Shown piece after piece: positions 7,586 to 15,453 of a stretch of DNA of 64,000 nucleotides (position 1 is its first letter; the number at the start of each line of letters is the position of its first letter). Source of the DNA: JAGIBJ01 sp032119595 (GTDB lineage: Bacteria > Actinomycetota > Thermoleophilia > Solirubrobacterales > Solirubrobacteraceae); assembly GCA_032119595.1 (NCBI GenBank), contig JAUMBQ010000007.1, positions 62,001 through 126,000 on the forward strand, given 5' to 3'. The position numbers and the translations under genes were made by a program. A model generated the notes under the pieces. That model saw only the letters and a list, made by a program, of their open reading frames with translations. It was not told the DNA's origin and did no database searches.

Positions 7586-7675
7586 TCAGCGCGCCGCAGC
7601 GGTCCCGAGTACCCGGGGAAATCGCCAGCCCTGATATCGCAAGGGGCGGTGCCGATGATGCATCGATGCAGCCAT
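7586..7675 (-). CDS. Possible leader peptide with Tyr, Trp and Phe upstream of aroF
   Basis: A 29-codon ORF (ATG 7675 or ATG 7663, stop TGA at 7588-7586) ends 86 bp before aroF. Its middle encodes RYQGWRFPRV, placing Tyr, Trp and Phe within six residues. Leader peptides rich in the end-product amino acid are a known device for attenuating aromatic biosynthesis genes. A TAGGCT hexamer 12 bp before the ATG could be a -10 box of a leaderless transcript. No strong ribosome-binding site and no clear terminator/antiterminator pair is visible, so this may be a chance ORF. Confidence 0.3.
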   Translation of the reverse strand: MAASMHHRHRPLRYQGWRFPRVLGTAAAR

Positions 7676-7770
7676 GTCCGCCCAATAGCCTAGAGGACCG
7701 CGTCCCGCGAGGGCCAGGTTGCCCTCCCCGCCCTGCGCCAGCGACCGGACGGCGGGGTAGCGTCCGCCCC

Positions 7771-8259
7771 GTGCCGAGCGTCTACGTCGCCAGTCCTTAT
7801 GGGTTTTCGATCGCTACCCGCGGCTTCTATGACGCGGTGCTGCTGCCCGCCATCGTCGCCGCCGGCTGGTCGCCCCTCGACCCGTGGGCCGATCTCGACG
7901 GCGCGATCGATGCGAGCTTTGCCGAGGCCCAGTGGATGTCGCCCGACTCACGGGTCAAGGCACTGCGCCAGATCAACCGCAGCCTCGGCCAGGCCAACGA
8001 GGACCTCATCCGGCAAGCCGACGCCCTCTTCGCCGTGCTCGACGGCACCGACGTGGACTCCGGCACCGCTGCCGAGATCGGCTTCGCCGCCGGCCTCGGC
8101 AAACCCACCATCGGCCTGCGCCTCGACACCCGCCAGACCGGCGACAACGACGGCACCATCGTCAACCTCCAGGTGCAGCACTTCATCGAGAGCCGCGGCG
8201 GCCGGATCGAGCGGTCGGTCGAGGACGCGGTCAACGCGCTTGCGGGGCTGAAGCACTAG
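7771..8259 (+). CDS. Nucleoside 2-deoxyribosyltransferase family protein
   Basis: A 162-residue protein starting at GTG 7771 (VPSVYVASPYGF). It has the family layout: the N-terminal strand YVASPYGF, an acidic segment ADLDGAIDASF, and the signature DGTDVDSGTAAEIGFAAG with the conserved Asp and Glu, followed by KPTIGLR. Members cleave or exchange the base of 2'-deoxynucleosides in salvage or detoxification; related proteins include DNA-hypermodification and nucleotide-damage enzymes. It stands alone, divergent from aroF and convergent with hisC, so context gives no pathway. No clear ribosome-binding site precedes the GTG. Confidence 0.8.
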   Translation: MPSVYVASPYGFSIATRGFYDAVLLPAIVAAGWSPLDPWADLDGAIDASFAEAQWMSPDSRVKALRQINRSLGQANEDLIRQADALFAVLDGTDVDSGTAAEIGFAAGLGKPTIGLRLDTRQTGDNDGTIVNLQVQHFIESRGGRIERSVEDAVNALAGLKH

Positions 8260-8328
8260 ACGCACGAACTCTCCACGCCACGCACGCGCCCGGAGCGTGG
8301 CGCCGCCGAAAACCGTCGGCGACCATGC

Positions 8329-9462
8329 TTAGCCGGCGTAGTTTGCGATCGCCGCGAGCAGGCGGTCCTGATCGGTGCCTACGGCGGTGGAGATCCGCAG
8401 GTGTCCGGCCTGACCGAGCGCGGTGCCGGCGCGCACGAGTACGCCGACCTCGCGGAGGTGATCGACGAGCCGCTGCTCGGCGGTCGTCCGCTCTGGATCG
8501 GACAGGTCGGCCATGCCCGGGAGCTGTGCCCAGACGAAGTTGGCCTCAGGCTCTGACACGGCGAATCCCGCAGCGCGCAGGCCCTCCACGAGCTGATCGC
8601 GCGCGCCGAGCTGCGTGCGCACGCGGCGCTCCAGGATCTCCGGGCGGTGCAGCATCGCCACGGCCGCTGTCTGCGCGAGGTGGTTGAGGTAGAACGGCTG
8701 ACGCAGGCGGTCGGTCGCCTGGACGAGTTCGGCGCTGCCGAAGAGCCCATAGCCGACGCGCAGGCCACACAGACCGTGGGCCTTGGAGAAGGTGCGCAGC
8801 AGGACGACGTTTTCGAGTTCGGCGACCAGCGGCAGCAGGTCCCTCGGGCCGCAGACGCTCGAGAACTCGACATACGCCTCGTCGATCAGGACGCACACAT
8901 TGCTCGGGACGGCACGGGCGAAATCGGCGACGACATCGGCCGGCAGTGCGGTGCCCGTCGGGTTGTTCGGGTTGCAGGCGATGACGAGGCGCGTCTCAGG
9001 CTTGATCGCGGCGAGTAGAGCACCGAGGTCGTGCTCGTCACCGACGAGCGGGACGCGCGTCTCGTCAGCCCCGGTGAGCTGGGCGAGCATCGGGTAGACC
9101 GAGAACGACGGCCACGCGTAGGCGAGGTGCGCGCCGGGCTCCAGGAGCGACTGTCCGAGCGCGATGAGGAGGTCGCAGGAGCCGTTGCCGAGGCCGATCT
9201 GCTCCGGCGGGACACCCGTCAGCTCGGAGAGCGCGCCACGCAGCTCGGCCGCGCCCGGGTCGGGGTAGCGGTTGATGCCGGCGGCCGCCTCAGCGACGAT
9301 CTCCGCGACCTGCGGGTCGAGCGGCTCGAAGCCCTCGTTGCTCGCCATGAGCGCGACCGAATCGGGCAGGCGGTAGCCGCCGGCCTTCGGGTAGTCGGCC
9401 ACGCGATCGAGCGTCGACGCGAATCGCAGGCCGGGTTTACTGGTGCTCTCGGGCGTGCTCAC
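8329..9462 (-). CDS. hisC: Histidinol-phosphate/aromatic aminotransferase (HisC family)
   Basis: A fold-type I PLP aminotransferase of 377 residues. NPNNPTGT and DEAYVEF flank the cofactor ring contacts, the Schiff-base lysine is in RTFSKAHGLCGLRVGYG, and the C-terminal substrate Arg lies in HLRIST. HisC homologues act on histidinol phosphate and often on aromatic 2-oxo acids. Coupling to aroH chorismate mutase (GTGA overlap) and proximity to aroF-tyrA-aroA favour a role in Tyr/Phe transamination, though histidine synthesis is not excluded. The start is GTG 9462. Confidence 0.88.
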   Translation of the reverse strand: MSTPESTSKPGLRFASTLDRVADYPKAGGYRLPDSVALMASNEGFEPLDPQVAEIVAEAAAGINRYPDPGAAELRGALSELTGVPPEQIGLGNGSCDLLIALGQSLLEPGAHLAYAWPSFSVYPMLAQLTGADETRVPLVGDEHDLGALLAAIKPETRLVIACNPNNPTGTALPADVVADFARAVPSNVCVLIDEAYVEFSSVCGPRDLLPLVAELENVVLLRTFSKAHGLCGLRVGYGLFGSAELVQATDRLRQPFYLNHLAQTAAVAMLHRPEILERRVRTQLGARDQLVEGLRAAGFAVSEPEANFVWAQLPGMADLSDPERTTAEQRLVDHLREVGVLVRAGTALGQAGHLRISTAVGTDQDRLLAAIANYAG

Positions 9463-9884
9463 TGTGCGGCCTCCAAATCGGCGCGAAGGACGCGGGCTTC
9501 GTGCAGGTAGACGTGCCGGGACTTGTGGTCGCCAGGTGCGTAGGTGTGCAGCAGGATGCGGACCGCCAGCGGCAGCGAACCCGGCACCGGAATCTCTTGT
9601 GTGCAGAGCAGCGGCACCTGATCGAACCCGATCTGGCGCGCCGCGACGGCCGGGAACTCGGCGTTCAGATCGGCGGTGACCGTGAAGATCGCGCTGACGA
9701 CATCTTCGGTCTTCAGGCCATTGCGCTCCATGATCGCCGAGAGCAGCTCGCTCGTGCGCGACAGGATTGCCTCGCGCTCATTCGCCTCGACGCTCGTCGC
9801 ACCGCGCAGCGCGATCAGGCGGCCGCGCACCCAGGCGGGCTCCGCGGAGGTCGGGGACTCGGTCGACTCAGGCACGTGCGGCAT
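9459..9884 (-). CDS. aroH: Chorismate mutase, AroH type
   Basis: Converts chorismate to prephenate. It shows the trimeric AroH-fold signatures of the Bacillus enzyme: WVRGRLIALRGATSVEANE (active-site Arg and Glu), TADLNAEFPAVAAR, and the C-terminal LLCTQEIPVPGSLPLAVRIL. The 141-residue length from ATG 9884 fits with a short N-terminal extension; the frame is open further upstream but not family-like. It overlaps hisC by 4 bp. With tyrA, aroF and aroA nearby, the window encodes the entry step, EPSP synthesis and the prephenate branch of aromatic amino-acid synthesis. Confidence 0.93.
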   Translation of the reverse strand: MPHVPESTESPTSAEPAWVRGRLIALRGATSVEANEREAILSRTSELLSAIMERNGLKTEDVVSAIFTVTADLNAEFPAVAARQIGFDQVPLLCTQEIPVPGSLPLAVRILLHTYAPGDHKSRHVYLHEARVLRADLEAAQ

Positions 9885-9900
9885 GTTAGCTACGGGGCCG

Positions 9901-10503
9901 TCACGGAACGATGGGCAGCGGCGGTGGCACGATCGCTCGCTCGCGAAGCTGGTCGTCGAGCCACTCCAAGAGCTGTGGCCAGACCTCAAGGTCGGCGTCG
10001 TCCCGCAGCTGAACGAGGCGTTCGCCTAGCGCCTTTTTGTAGGTCTTTCGGGCGCTCACCATCGCCTGGCCCGGCCGTTCAAGGCTGCCGCGAGGCGCTA
10101 TCCATTCGCTCGCGAAGTCCGCTCCGCTCCGCTCTCGAATCACGTCGAAGGCGGCGTCGTAGTGAAGGACGCCGAATCCGCGCTCGACGGCCAGCGCGGC
10201 GATGAGCAGGTCGCCGCTCTTGACCCGCTGTCCAGTCGTCGCCTTCGCCACCATCTGCGCTTGCAGATCCGTCGCGATCGCCCAGGTATCCGCACTCGGC
10301 CTTACGCGCTCGAACGCCTCCAAGTCGGCTCTCAGCGCTCGAAAGTCCGCTTCATCGATGGCGGTGTGGAGCAGTTCGATCTCGAACATCGGGTGCGTCC
10401 GCAACCGGTCTCCGGTCACCACCTCGGTGAACCGGTCTCGAACGTTCGGGTGCCCCGCGTTCGCCCAAGCGGAGAGGTCGATCAGGAGCGGCGACGCGCT
10501 CAC
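9901..10503 (-). CDS. PIN-domain toxin, VapC-like, with C-terminal extension
   Basis: PIN-domain ribonuclease toxin of a type II toxin-antitoxin pair. The N-terminus LLIDLSAWANAG carries the first acidic residue; SGDLLIAALAVERG and HYDAAFDVI supply the later acidic residues of the metal site. At 200 residues it is longer than typical VapC (~130); the last ~65 residues (ERPGQAMVSARKTYKKAL onward) form an extra basic/acidic tail I do not recognise. It overlaps its antitoxin by 4 bp, the standard coupling. The RNA target is not predictable. Confidence 0.85.
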   Translation of the reverse strand: MSASPLLIDLSAWANAGHPNVRDRFTEVVTGDRLRTHPMFEIELLHTAIDEADFRALRADLEAFERVRPSADTWAIATDLQAQMVAKATTGQRVKSGDLLIAALAVERGFGVLHYDAAFDVIRERSGADFASEWIAPRGSLERPGQAMVSARKTYKKALGERLVQLRDDADLEVWPQLLEWLDDQLRERAIVPPPLPIVP

Positions 10504-10787
10504 TCGGCGGTTCGATCCGCCCAGTCGGCGTCACGAGCCGACAAGATCCGTTGGGCCTCGTCGGTGCCGATGGCAGCAGTACGAGCCAGCACGCGCTGCT
10601 TGGCTGCTTCTCGCGCTTCCGTCGCTCGGTCAGGTTCCGCTAGCGCGCGCTCCGCGACTTCCGTCAGTGCCAGGAGTAGCTCGCGCCTCGAACGTGCCCG
10701 ATCCGGAAACCGCTGCGCCGCGAGGTCTAGCCGACGGGCGACGTCGGGTGTCTCGGTGAGCGTGACTCTCGGTCGACTGGTCGGCAT
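10500..10787 (-). CDS. Antitoxin partner of the 9.9-kb PIN toxin (VapB-like)
   Basis: A 95-residue charged protein directly upstream of and overlapping the PIN toxin. Its first ~50 residues (RPRVTLTETPDVARRLDLAA, then RSRRELLLALTEVAERAL) look like a ribbon-helix-helix or helical DNA-binding segment; the Ala/Arg/Glu-rich C-terminus would bind the toxin. Antitoxins of this kind usually repress their own promoter. Family assignment rests mainly on size and context. Confidence 0.7.
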   Translation of the reverse strand: MPTSRPRVTLTETPDVARRLDLAAQRFPDRARSRRELLLALTEVAERALAEPDRATEAREAAKQRVLARTAAIGTDEAQRILSARDADWADRTAE

Positions 10788-10830
10788 GACCAGGCAAGTG
10801 TAACACCGCGGTGCGGCACCTCTGGACGGC
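10788..10830 (-). promoter_or_regulatory. Candidate promoter/operator of the vapBC-like pair
   Basis: Reading toward the antitoxin, a 10-bp palindrome CACCGCGGTG abuts GTGTTACAC and a TACACT hexamer about 9 bases before the ATG. TACACT fits an actinobacterial -10, which would give a leaderless or nearly leaderless transcript with the palindrome overlapping the promoter, as expected for an autorepressed toxin-antitoxin operon. Binding is inference. Confidence 0.4.
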
Positions 10831-10889
10831 TGCGGGAGGCGCTGATCGATGCCACACCAAGCGCTGCGGAGCGCAAACCGGCTCCCGGC

Positions 10890-11744
10890 CTAGAACCTGC
10901 GGCGGCTGCGCTCTTCGCGGTAGGCCTGCTCGGCGGCCTGCTTCTCGGCCGACCGCTTGGCCTGGGCGCGGCGTCCGCCCTCGCCCTTCTCGCGGATCTG
11001 CTTGCCGGTCTCGGCGCTGACCTCATCCTTGGCGGACTCAGCGAGCTTGCGCAGCGCGTCGACCTCCTGGGCATGGAGCCGGCGAACGTCACCCTCGTGG
11101 AGGTGGCCGAGATCGAGCGTGCCGAACCGGACCCGCTTGAGGTCCTTGACGGGATGCCCGATGGCTTCGCACATGCGGCGGACCTGGCGGTTGCGGCCTT
11201 CGCGCAGGGTGAGTGAGAAGTGCGCGGGGCCATGCTGCTCGGCCTCGGCGGGCATCGTCCAGCCATCGTCGAGCTCGACGCCGCGGCGCAGGTGCTCCAC
11301 GTCGCGACGGGAGATCGGCGGATGCGCGATCCGTACCTCGTACGTCTTGGGCACTTCGAACGACGGGTGCGTCAGCTTGTGGGCCAAGTCGCCATCGTTC
11401 GTGATGAGCAGCAGGCCAGAGGAGTCGATGTCGAGGCGCCCGACCGGGTAGACGCGTCCGGCCTCGGGCGGCGCAAACTCGGTCACGGTCGGCCGGCCCT
11501 GCGGGTCGTAGCTGGTGGAGACGACGCCGGTCGGCTTGTTCAGCGCGTAGACGACCGTGTTGCGGTCGTCTTCGAGCGTGCCGATCAGCTCACCGTCGAC
11601 GTACACCTTTTGGCCCGGCTCAACGAAGAACACGGGGGTCGTGACGAGCGACCGACCGACGTGCACGCGCCCTTGGACGATGAGATCTTCCGCAGCGCGG
11701 CGTGAGGCAACACCGGCGTGCGCGAGGTACTTGGCGAGACGCAT
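10890..11744 (-). CDS. rluB: 23S rRNA pseudouridine synthase, RluB/RsuA family
   Basis: An N-terminal S4 RNA-binding domain (MRLAKYLAHAGVASRRAAE) is followed by the RsuA-type catalytic domain with GRLDIDSSGLLLITNDG, where the Asp is the catalytic nucleophile, and EGRNRQVRRMCEAIG. The tail of ~45 residues is Lys/Arg/Glu-rich (KGEGGRRAQAKRSAE) and likely disordered. In many actinobacteria and firmicutes rluB sits beside scpA/scpB; here those genes are about 5 kb away. Exact uridine target is assigned by similarity only. Confidence 0.9.
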   Translation of the reverse strand: MRLAKYLAHAGVASRRAAEDLIVQGRVHVGRSLVTTPVFFVEPGQKVYVDGELIGTLEDDRNTVVYALNKPTGVVSTSYDPQGRPTVTEFAPPEAGRVYPVGRLDIDSSGLLLITNDGDLAHKLTHPSFEVPKTYEVRIAHPPISRRDVEHLRRGVELDDGWTMPAEAEQHGPAHFSLTLREGRNRQVRRMCEAIGHPVKDLKRVRFGTLDLGHLHEGDVRRLHAQEVDALRKLAESAKDEVSAETGKQIREKGEGGRRAQAKRSAEKQAAEQAYREERSRRRF

Positions 11745-11882
11745 TCACCACCGAGAGTACGGACGCAGCGGGCCCGGCGGGCGGCGGGTCGACAATGGGC
11801 GCGCGACGCACGGTCGGTCCGCGCCAGGCGGCTCGGCGCACGGAAGCGCTGCCTGGCCGGGCGGCCCTGTCACCATGGGGTC

Positions 11883-12941
11883 GTGGATCTTCAGCTCCTC
11901 AAGGCGACCCTCGACGAACTCGGCGAGCCCTCGTACCGCTTCGACCAGGTCTGGGGCTGGACCGCCAAGGGCGTCGCCTCGTACGACGAGATGGGCAACG
12001 TGCCCGCGTCGCTGCGCGCGGAACTCACCGAGCGTGTGCCGTTTTCCACGCTGGAGCTGACGGACCAGCAGGAGTCGCAGATCGACGGCACCGTGAAGGC
12101 GCTGTTCCACACGACGAAGGACCGGCGCCCCGTCGAGGCCGTGATGATGAGCTTCAAGGACGGCCGCTCGTCGCTCTGCCTGAGTTCGCAGTCCGGCTGC
12201 CCGCTCACGTGCACCTTCTGTGCGACGGGTCAGATGAAGTTCGGCCGCAACCTCACGCACAGTGAGATCCTCGACCAGGCCCTGCACTTCCGCCGCATGC
12301 GCGACGTCGACCACGTCGTGTTCATGGGCATGGGCGAGCCGATGATGAACATCGACAACGTGCTCGCGACGTGCTCGAAGCTGCCGGATCTCGGCGTCAC
12401 GAACCGGCGCACGGCGATCTCGACGGTCGGCTGGCTGCCGGGCATCGAGCGCCTCATCGACGAAACCATGCCGGTGCGCCTCGCTCTCTCGCTCCATGCA
12501 CCCGAGAACGAGCTGCGCACGCGGATCATGCCCGTGAACGAGCGTTATCCGATGGAGGACGTGCTCGACGCTTGCCGCCGCTACGGCGAGAAGACCAACC
12601 GCGACGTCTTCATCGAGTACGTGATGCTCGAGGAGACCAACGACGAGATTTTCCAGGCCCACCAGCTCGGCCGCTTGCTCGATCCCAAGCGGTTCAAGGT
12701 GAACCTGATCCCGTACAACCCGACGGGCTCGATCTACGACGCGTCCTCACGCGGCCAGATCCAGGAATTCCGTACCGTGCTCGAGTCGTACGGGCTCCGC
12801 ACCACCGTCCGCGTGAACCGCGGCCGCGACATCGATGGCGCCTGCGGCCAGCTCGCCGCTAAGGCCATGGCGGACGCCGACGATCCGGCCGACACGAGCG
12901 CCGAGGAGCGCGCCGCGGCAGCCATGATCGACGCCGCCTGA
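11883..12941 (+). CDS. rlmN: Dual-specificity RNA methyltransferase RlmN (radical SAM)
   Basis: Methylates C2 of A2503 in 23S rRNA and A37 of some tRNAs. The radical-SAM cluster motif is CPLTCTFC (CxxxCxxC) near residue 106, with GMGEPMMN and the later LSLHAP segments typical of RlmN/Cfr. The conserved cysteine that forms the protein-RNA intermediate is in DIDGACGQL near the C-terminus. The start GTG 11883 (VDLQLLKATLDELG) fits the family N-terminus; an ATG at 11875 is out of frame. The last ~25 residues are an Ala/Glu/Asp-rich tail. It is divergent from rluB. Confidence 0.95.
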   Translation: MDLQLLKATLDELGEPSYRFDQVWGWTAKGVASYDEMGNVPASLRAELTERVPFSTLELTDQQESQIDGTVKALFHTTKDRRPVEAVMMSFKDGRSSLCLSSQSGCPLTCTFCATGQMKFGRNLTHSEILDQALHFRRMRDVDHVVFMGMGEPMMNIDNVLATCSKLPDLGVTNRRTAISTVGWLPGIERLIDETMPVRLALSLHAPENELRTRIMPVNERYPMEDVLDACRRYGEKTNRDVFIEYVMLEETNDEIFQAHQLGRLLDPKRFKVNLIPYNPTGSIYDASSRGQIQEFRTVLESYGLRTTVRVNRGRDIDGACGQLAAKAMADADDPADTSAEERAAAAMIDAA

Positions 12942-12966
12942 GACGGCGTTCGCTTCGGCTCGCGCC

Positions 12967-13926
12967 CTAGGAGGCGTCCCGACCGTGTGGCTCGTTCCAG
13001 TCGATCTCCGGGCCCAGCGGGACGACGCCGGTCGGGTTGATCGACGGGTGGGTCACGTAGTAGTGGCGCTTGATGTGGTCGAAGTTCACCGTCTCCGCGA
13101 CACCCGGGTGCTGGTACAGCTCCCGCGTGTAGGCCCAGAGGTTCGGGTAGTCGACGATCCGCCGGATGTTGCACTTGAAGTGGCCCACGTAAACGGGGTC
13201 GAAGCGGAAGAGCGTCATCGCTAGGCGCCAGTCTGCCTCGGTGATGCGGTCACCGGTGAGGTAGCGCTTCTCGGCGAGCAACCCCTCAAGCCAGTCGAGC
13301 GATTCGAACAGCTTCGTCACGTTCTCCTCGTAGGCACGCTGGGTGGACGCGAAGCCGGAGCGGTACACGCCGTTGTTGACGGTCTCGTAGATGCGCTCGT
13401 TGAGTGCGTCGATCTCGGGGCGCAGCGCCTCGGGATACAGGTCGACTTCGGGGCGCGCTGCGAACGCATCGAACTCGGTGTTCAAGATCCGGATGATCTC
13501 GGACGACTCGTTGTTCACGATCGTGCCCGTCTTGGTGTCCCAGAGCACCGGCACGGTCACGCGGCCGTCGAAGGAGGGATCGGTGGCGGCATAGCTCTCG
13601 CTGAGGAAGCTCCAGCCGTTGAGTGGATCGGGCTCGCCGTTGGCGGCGGAGCCGTCGCCGAAGCGCCAGCCGCGCTCGTCGCGCACCGGGTCGACGATCG
13701 TGACGCCGATCGCGTCCTCCAGCCCCTTGAGCTTGCGCACCAGGAGCGTCCGCGAAGCCCACGGGCAGGCGTACGACGCGTACAGGTGGTACCGACCGGA
13801 CTCCGGCGGGAACTCCGCGCCCGCGTCGCGACTGACCGTCCGCCGAAACGCACTCTGCTGCCGCACGAAGTTGCCGTCGTCATCAGCCTCCCGCTGAAAC
13901 GGCGCCAACTCCCTCGCGCTGCTCAT
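12967..13926 (-). CDS. Glutathionyl-hydroquinone reductase family (GST superfamily, YqjG/ECM4-like)
   Basis: A 319-residue protein with the family's N-terminal SGRYHLYASYACPWASRTLL; the cysteine of CPWA is the catalytic nucleophile that reduces glutathionyl-hydroquinones. SSEIIRILNTEFD continues the thioredoxin fold, and LFRFDPVYVGHFKCN with YPNLWAYTRELYQ forms the helical domain. Since actinobacteria generally use mycothiol rather than glutathione, the real thiol co-substrate is an open question. A MarR-like inverted repeat lies 18 bp before the start, suggesting inducible expression. Confidence 0.9.
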   Translation of the reverse strand: MSSARELAPFQREADDDGNFVRQQSAFRRTVSRDAGAEFPPESGRYHLYASYACPWASRTLLVRKLKGLEDAIGVTIVDPVRDERGWRFGDGSAANGEPDPLNGWSFLSESYAATDPSFDGRVTVPVLWDTKTGTIVNNESSEIIRILNTEFDAFAARPEVDLYPEALRPEIDALNERIYETVNNGVYRSGFASTQRAYEENVTKLFESLDWLEGLLAEKRYLTGDRITEADWRLAMTLFRFDPVYVGHFKCNIRRIVDYPNLWAYTRELYQHPGVAETVNFDHIKRHYYVTHPSINPTGVVPLGPEIDWNEPHGRDAS

Positions 13927-13943
13927 CGCTGCTCCCCATCAAA

Positions 13944-13963
13944 GTAGTTGACCATGCAACTAC
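13944..13963. promoter_or_regulatory. Inverted-repeat operator before the hydroquinone reductase gene
   Basis: GTAGTTG, six bases, then CAACTAC: a perfect 7-bp inverted repeat 18 bp upstream of the ATG at 13926. Its form matches sites bound by MarR/HxlR-type repressors that respond to phenolics or quinones. No such regulator gene is in the window, so the binding protein is unknown. Confidence 0.5.
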
Positions 13964-14000
13964 CTTAGCGTGGTCAGTACGCCACCCGGCGTGATCGGGC

Positions 14001-14048
14001 GTGAACGGCCAAATATTGTCGCCAGGACAACAGATTTTGGCCGCTCAC
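14001..14048. repeat. REP-like hairpin repeat, copy 1
   Basis: A 48-bp imperfect palindrome running from GTGAACGGCCAAA to TTTGGCCGCTCAC, with an inner palindrome TTGTC-N5-GACAA. Two more copies follow within 200 bp and one lies at 33.1 kb in reverse orientation. Confidence 0.8.
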
Positions 14049-14136
14049 CGCTGGTCAGGCCGCTCAGCGCTGAACAGGTCGCTCAGCGCTGGTCAGGCCG
14101 CTCAGCGCTGAACAGGTCGCTCAGCGCTGGCCGGGA
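14049..14136. repeat. Short tandem repeats between hairpin copies 1 and 2
   Basis: Units of 19-20 bp alternate as CGCTCAGCGCTGGTCAGG and CGCTCAGCGCTGAACAGG, giving a 38-bp higher-order period. The end of the hairpin repeat (GCCGCTCA) matches the start of each unit, so the tandem array may have grown from the repeat's edge. There are no unique spacers, so this is not CRISPR. Confidence 0.8.
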
Positions 14137-14138
14137 CG

Positions 14139-14185
14139 GTGAACGGCCAAAAGTTGTCGTCAGGACAGCAGATTTTGGCCGCTCA
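14139..14185. repeat. REP-like hairpin repeat, copy 2
   Basis: Same arms and inner palindrome as copy 1, with base changes in the central loop (AAGTTGTCGTCAGGACAGCAG). It is followed directly by one further tandem unit, GCGCTGGCCGGGGC. Confidence 0.78.
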
Positions 14186-14199
14186 GCGCTGGCCGGGGC

Positions 14200-14247
14200 G
14201 TGAACGGCCAAATGTTGTCGTCAGGGCAACACATTTTGGCCGCTCAC
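14200..14247. repeat. REP-like hairpin repeat, copy 3
   Basis: Third copy in the cluster; its right arm ends in CGCTCAC. It ends 41 bp before the ATG of the alcohol dehydrogenase gene, so the cluster fills the space upstream of that gene and any promoter for it must lie within or beside the repeats. Confidence 0.78.
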
Positions 14248-14288
14248 CGCCGGGCCCGGCCCGGCGGGCGCGCGGTACGCTCGCCGGC

Positions 14289-15410
14289 ATGCGCGCTGCG
14301 GTGCTCCACACCATCGGGCTGGAAGGCCCCTACGCCGACTCCCGGCCCCTCGCAATCGAGGATCTCGTGCTCGATGAGCCGGGCCCGAACGAGGTCCTGC
14401 TGCGGATCGAGGCGGCCGGCCTCTGCCACTCCGATCTGTCGGTCGTCAATGGGCAGCGCCCCCGCCCCGTGCCGATGGCGCTCGGCCACGAGGGGGCCGG
14501 TGTCGTGGAGGCCGTCGGGCCCGGCGTGGACGACCTCGTCCCCGGCGACCGCGTCGTCACCGTTTTTGTTCCAAGCTGTGGCACCTGCCAGCCTTGCGCC
14601 GAAGGCCGCCCCGCGCTGTGCGAACCCGGAGCCGTCAGCAACAACGCCGGCACGCTCGTCGGTGGCCACATCCGGCTCCACCGCGCCGACGGCACGGCGG
14701 TCAACCACCACCTGGGCGTCTCGTGCTTCGCCGAGCAGGCCGTCGTCCATCGCAACTCGGTCGTGAAGGTCGACGCCGACCTCCCGCCCGAGCAGGCCGC
14801 GCTCTTCGGCTGCGCGGTACTCACCGGCGTCGGCGCGGTGGTCAACACCGCGCGGGTCATGGCGGGCGAATCCGTGGCGGTCGTCGGCCTCGGCGGCGTC
14901 GGCCTCAGCTCGGTGCTCGGCGCCGTCGCCGCTGGCGCACGCCGGATCGTCGCGATCGACCTGGACCCCGCCAAACTCGAGATCGCCCTGCAACTCGGCG
15001 CGACCGACGCCTTCAACGCCGGTGATCCCGACTGCGTCCAGCAGGTCCGCGACGCAACCGGCGGCGGCCTCGAACAGACTTTTGAGATGGCCGGCGCGGT
15101 CCCCGCCCTGGAGCTCGCGTACAACGTGACTCGCCGCGGCGGCACCACCACCACCGCTGGCCTTTCCCACCCGGACCGCAAGATGGCCCTCCAGCACCTC
15201 TCGCTCGTCGCCGAGGAACGCACGCTGCGCGGGAGCTACATCGGCGGCGCCGTCCCCGTCCGCGATGTCCCGCGCTACATCGAGTTGTTCCAGCGCGGCC
15301 GCCTCCCGGTCGACAAGCTCCTGAGTTCGGTCCGGCCGATCGCCGAGATCAACGAGGCCATGGACGACCTCCACCACGGCCGCGTCGTTCGCCAGGTCCT
15401 CGTCCCGTGA
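14289..15410 (+). CDS. Zinc-dependent alcohol dehydrogenase (MDR superfamily, class III-like)
   Basis: A 373-residue medium-chain dehydrogenase. The catalytic zinc ligands are the Cys of GLCHSD, the His of GHEGAG and the Cys of LFGCAVLTG; the structural zinc site is the four-cysteine lobe CGTCQPCAEGRPALC. The NAD site is VVGLGGVGLSS followed by the acidic AIDLD. This layout fits class III or mycothiol-type formaldehyde/alcohol dehydrogenases and related broad-range enzymes. A hot-dog thioesterase gene follows 43 bp later. The substrate is not predictable. ATG 14289 is the first start after the repeat cluster. Confidence 0.9.
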   Translation: MRAAVLHTIGLEGPYADSRPLAIEDLVLDEPGPNEVLLRIEAAGLCHSDLSVVNGQRPRPVPMALGHEGAGVVEAVGPGVDDLVPGDRVVTVFVPSCGTCQPCAEGRPALCEPGAVSNNAGTLVGGHIRLHRADGTAVNHHLGVSCFAEQAVVHRNSVVKVDADLPPEQAALFGCAVLTGVGAVVNTARVMAGESVAVVGLGGVGLSSVLGAVAAGARRIVAIDLDPAKLEIALQLGATDAFNAGDPDCVQQVRDATGGGLEQTFEMAGAVPALELAYNVTRRGGTTTTAGLSHPDRKMALQHLSLVAEERTLRGSYIGGAVPVRDVPRYIELFQRGRLPVDKLLSSVRPIAEINEAMDDLHHGRVVRQVLVP

Positions 15411-15453
15411 GCCCGAGCCGACCGACGCTGCCGGCGCCGTCTGAAAGCGCCGC

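Noticed and set aside
14040..14140. CRISPR array
   Set aside because: Units of 19-20 bp are contiguous with no unique spacers, and no cas genes occur in the window.
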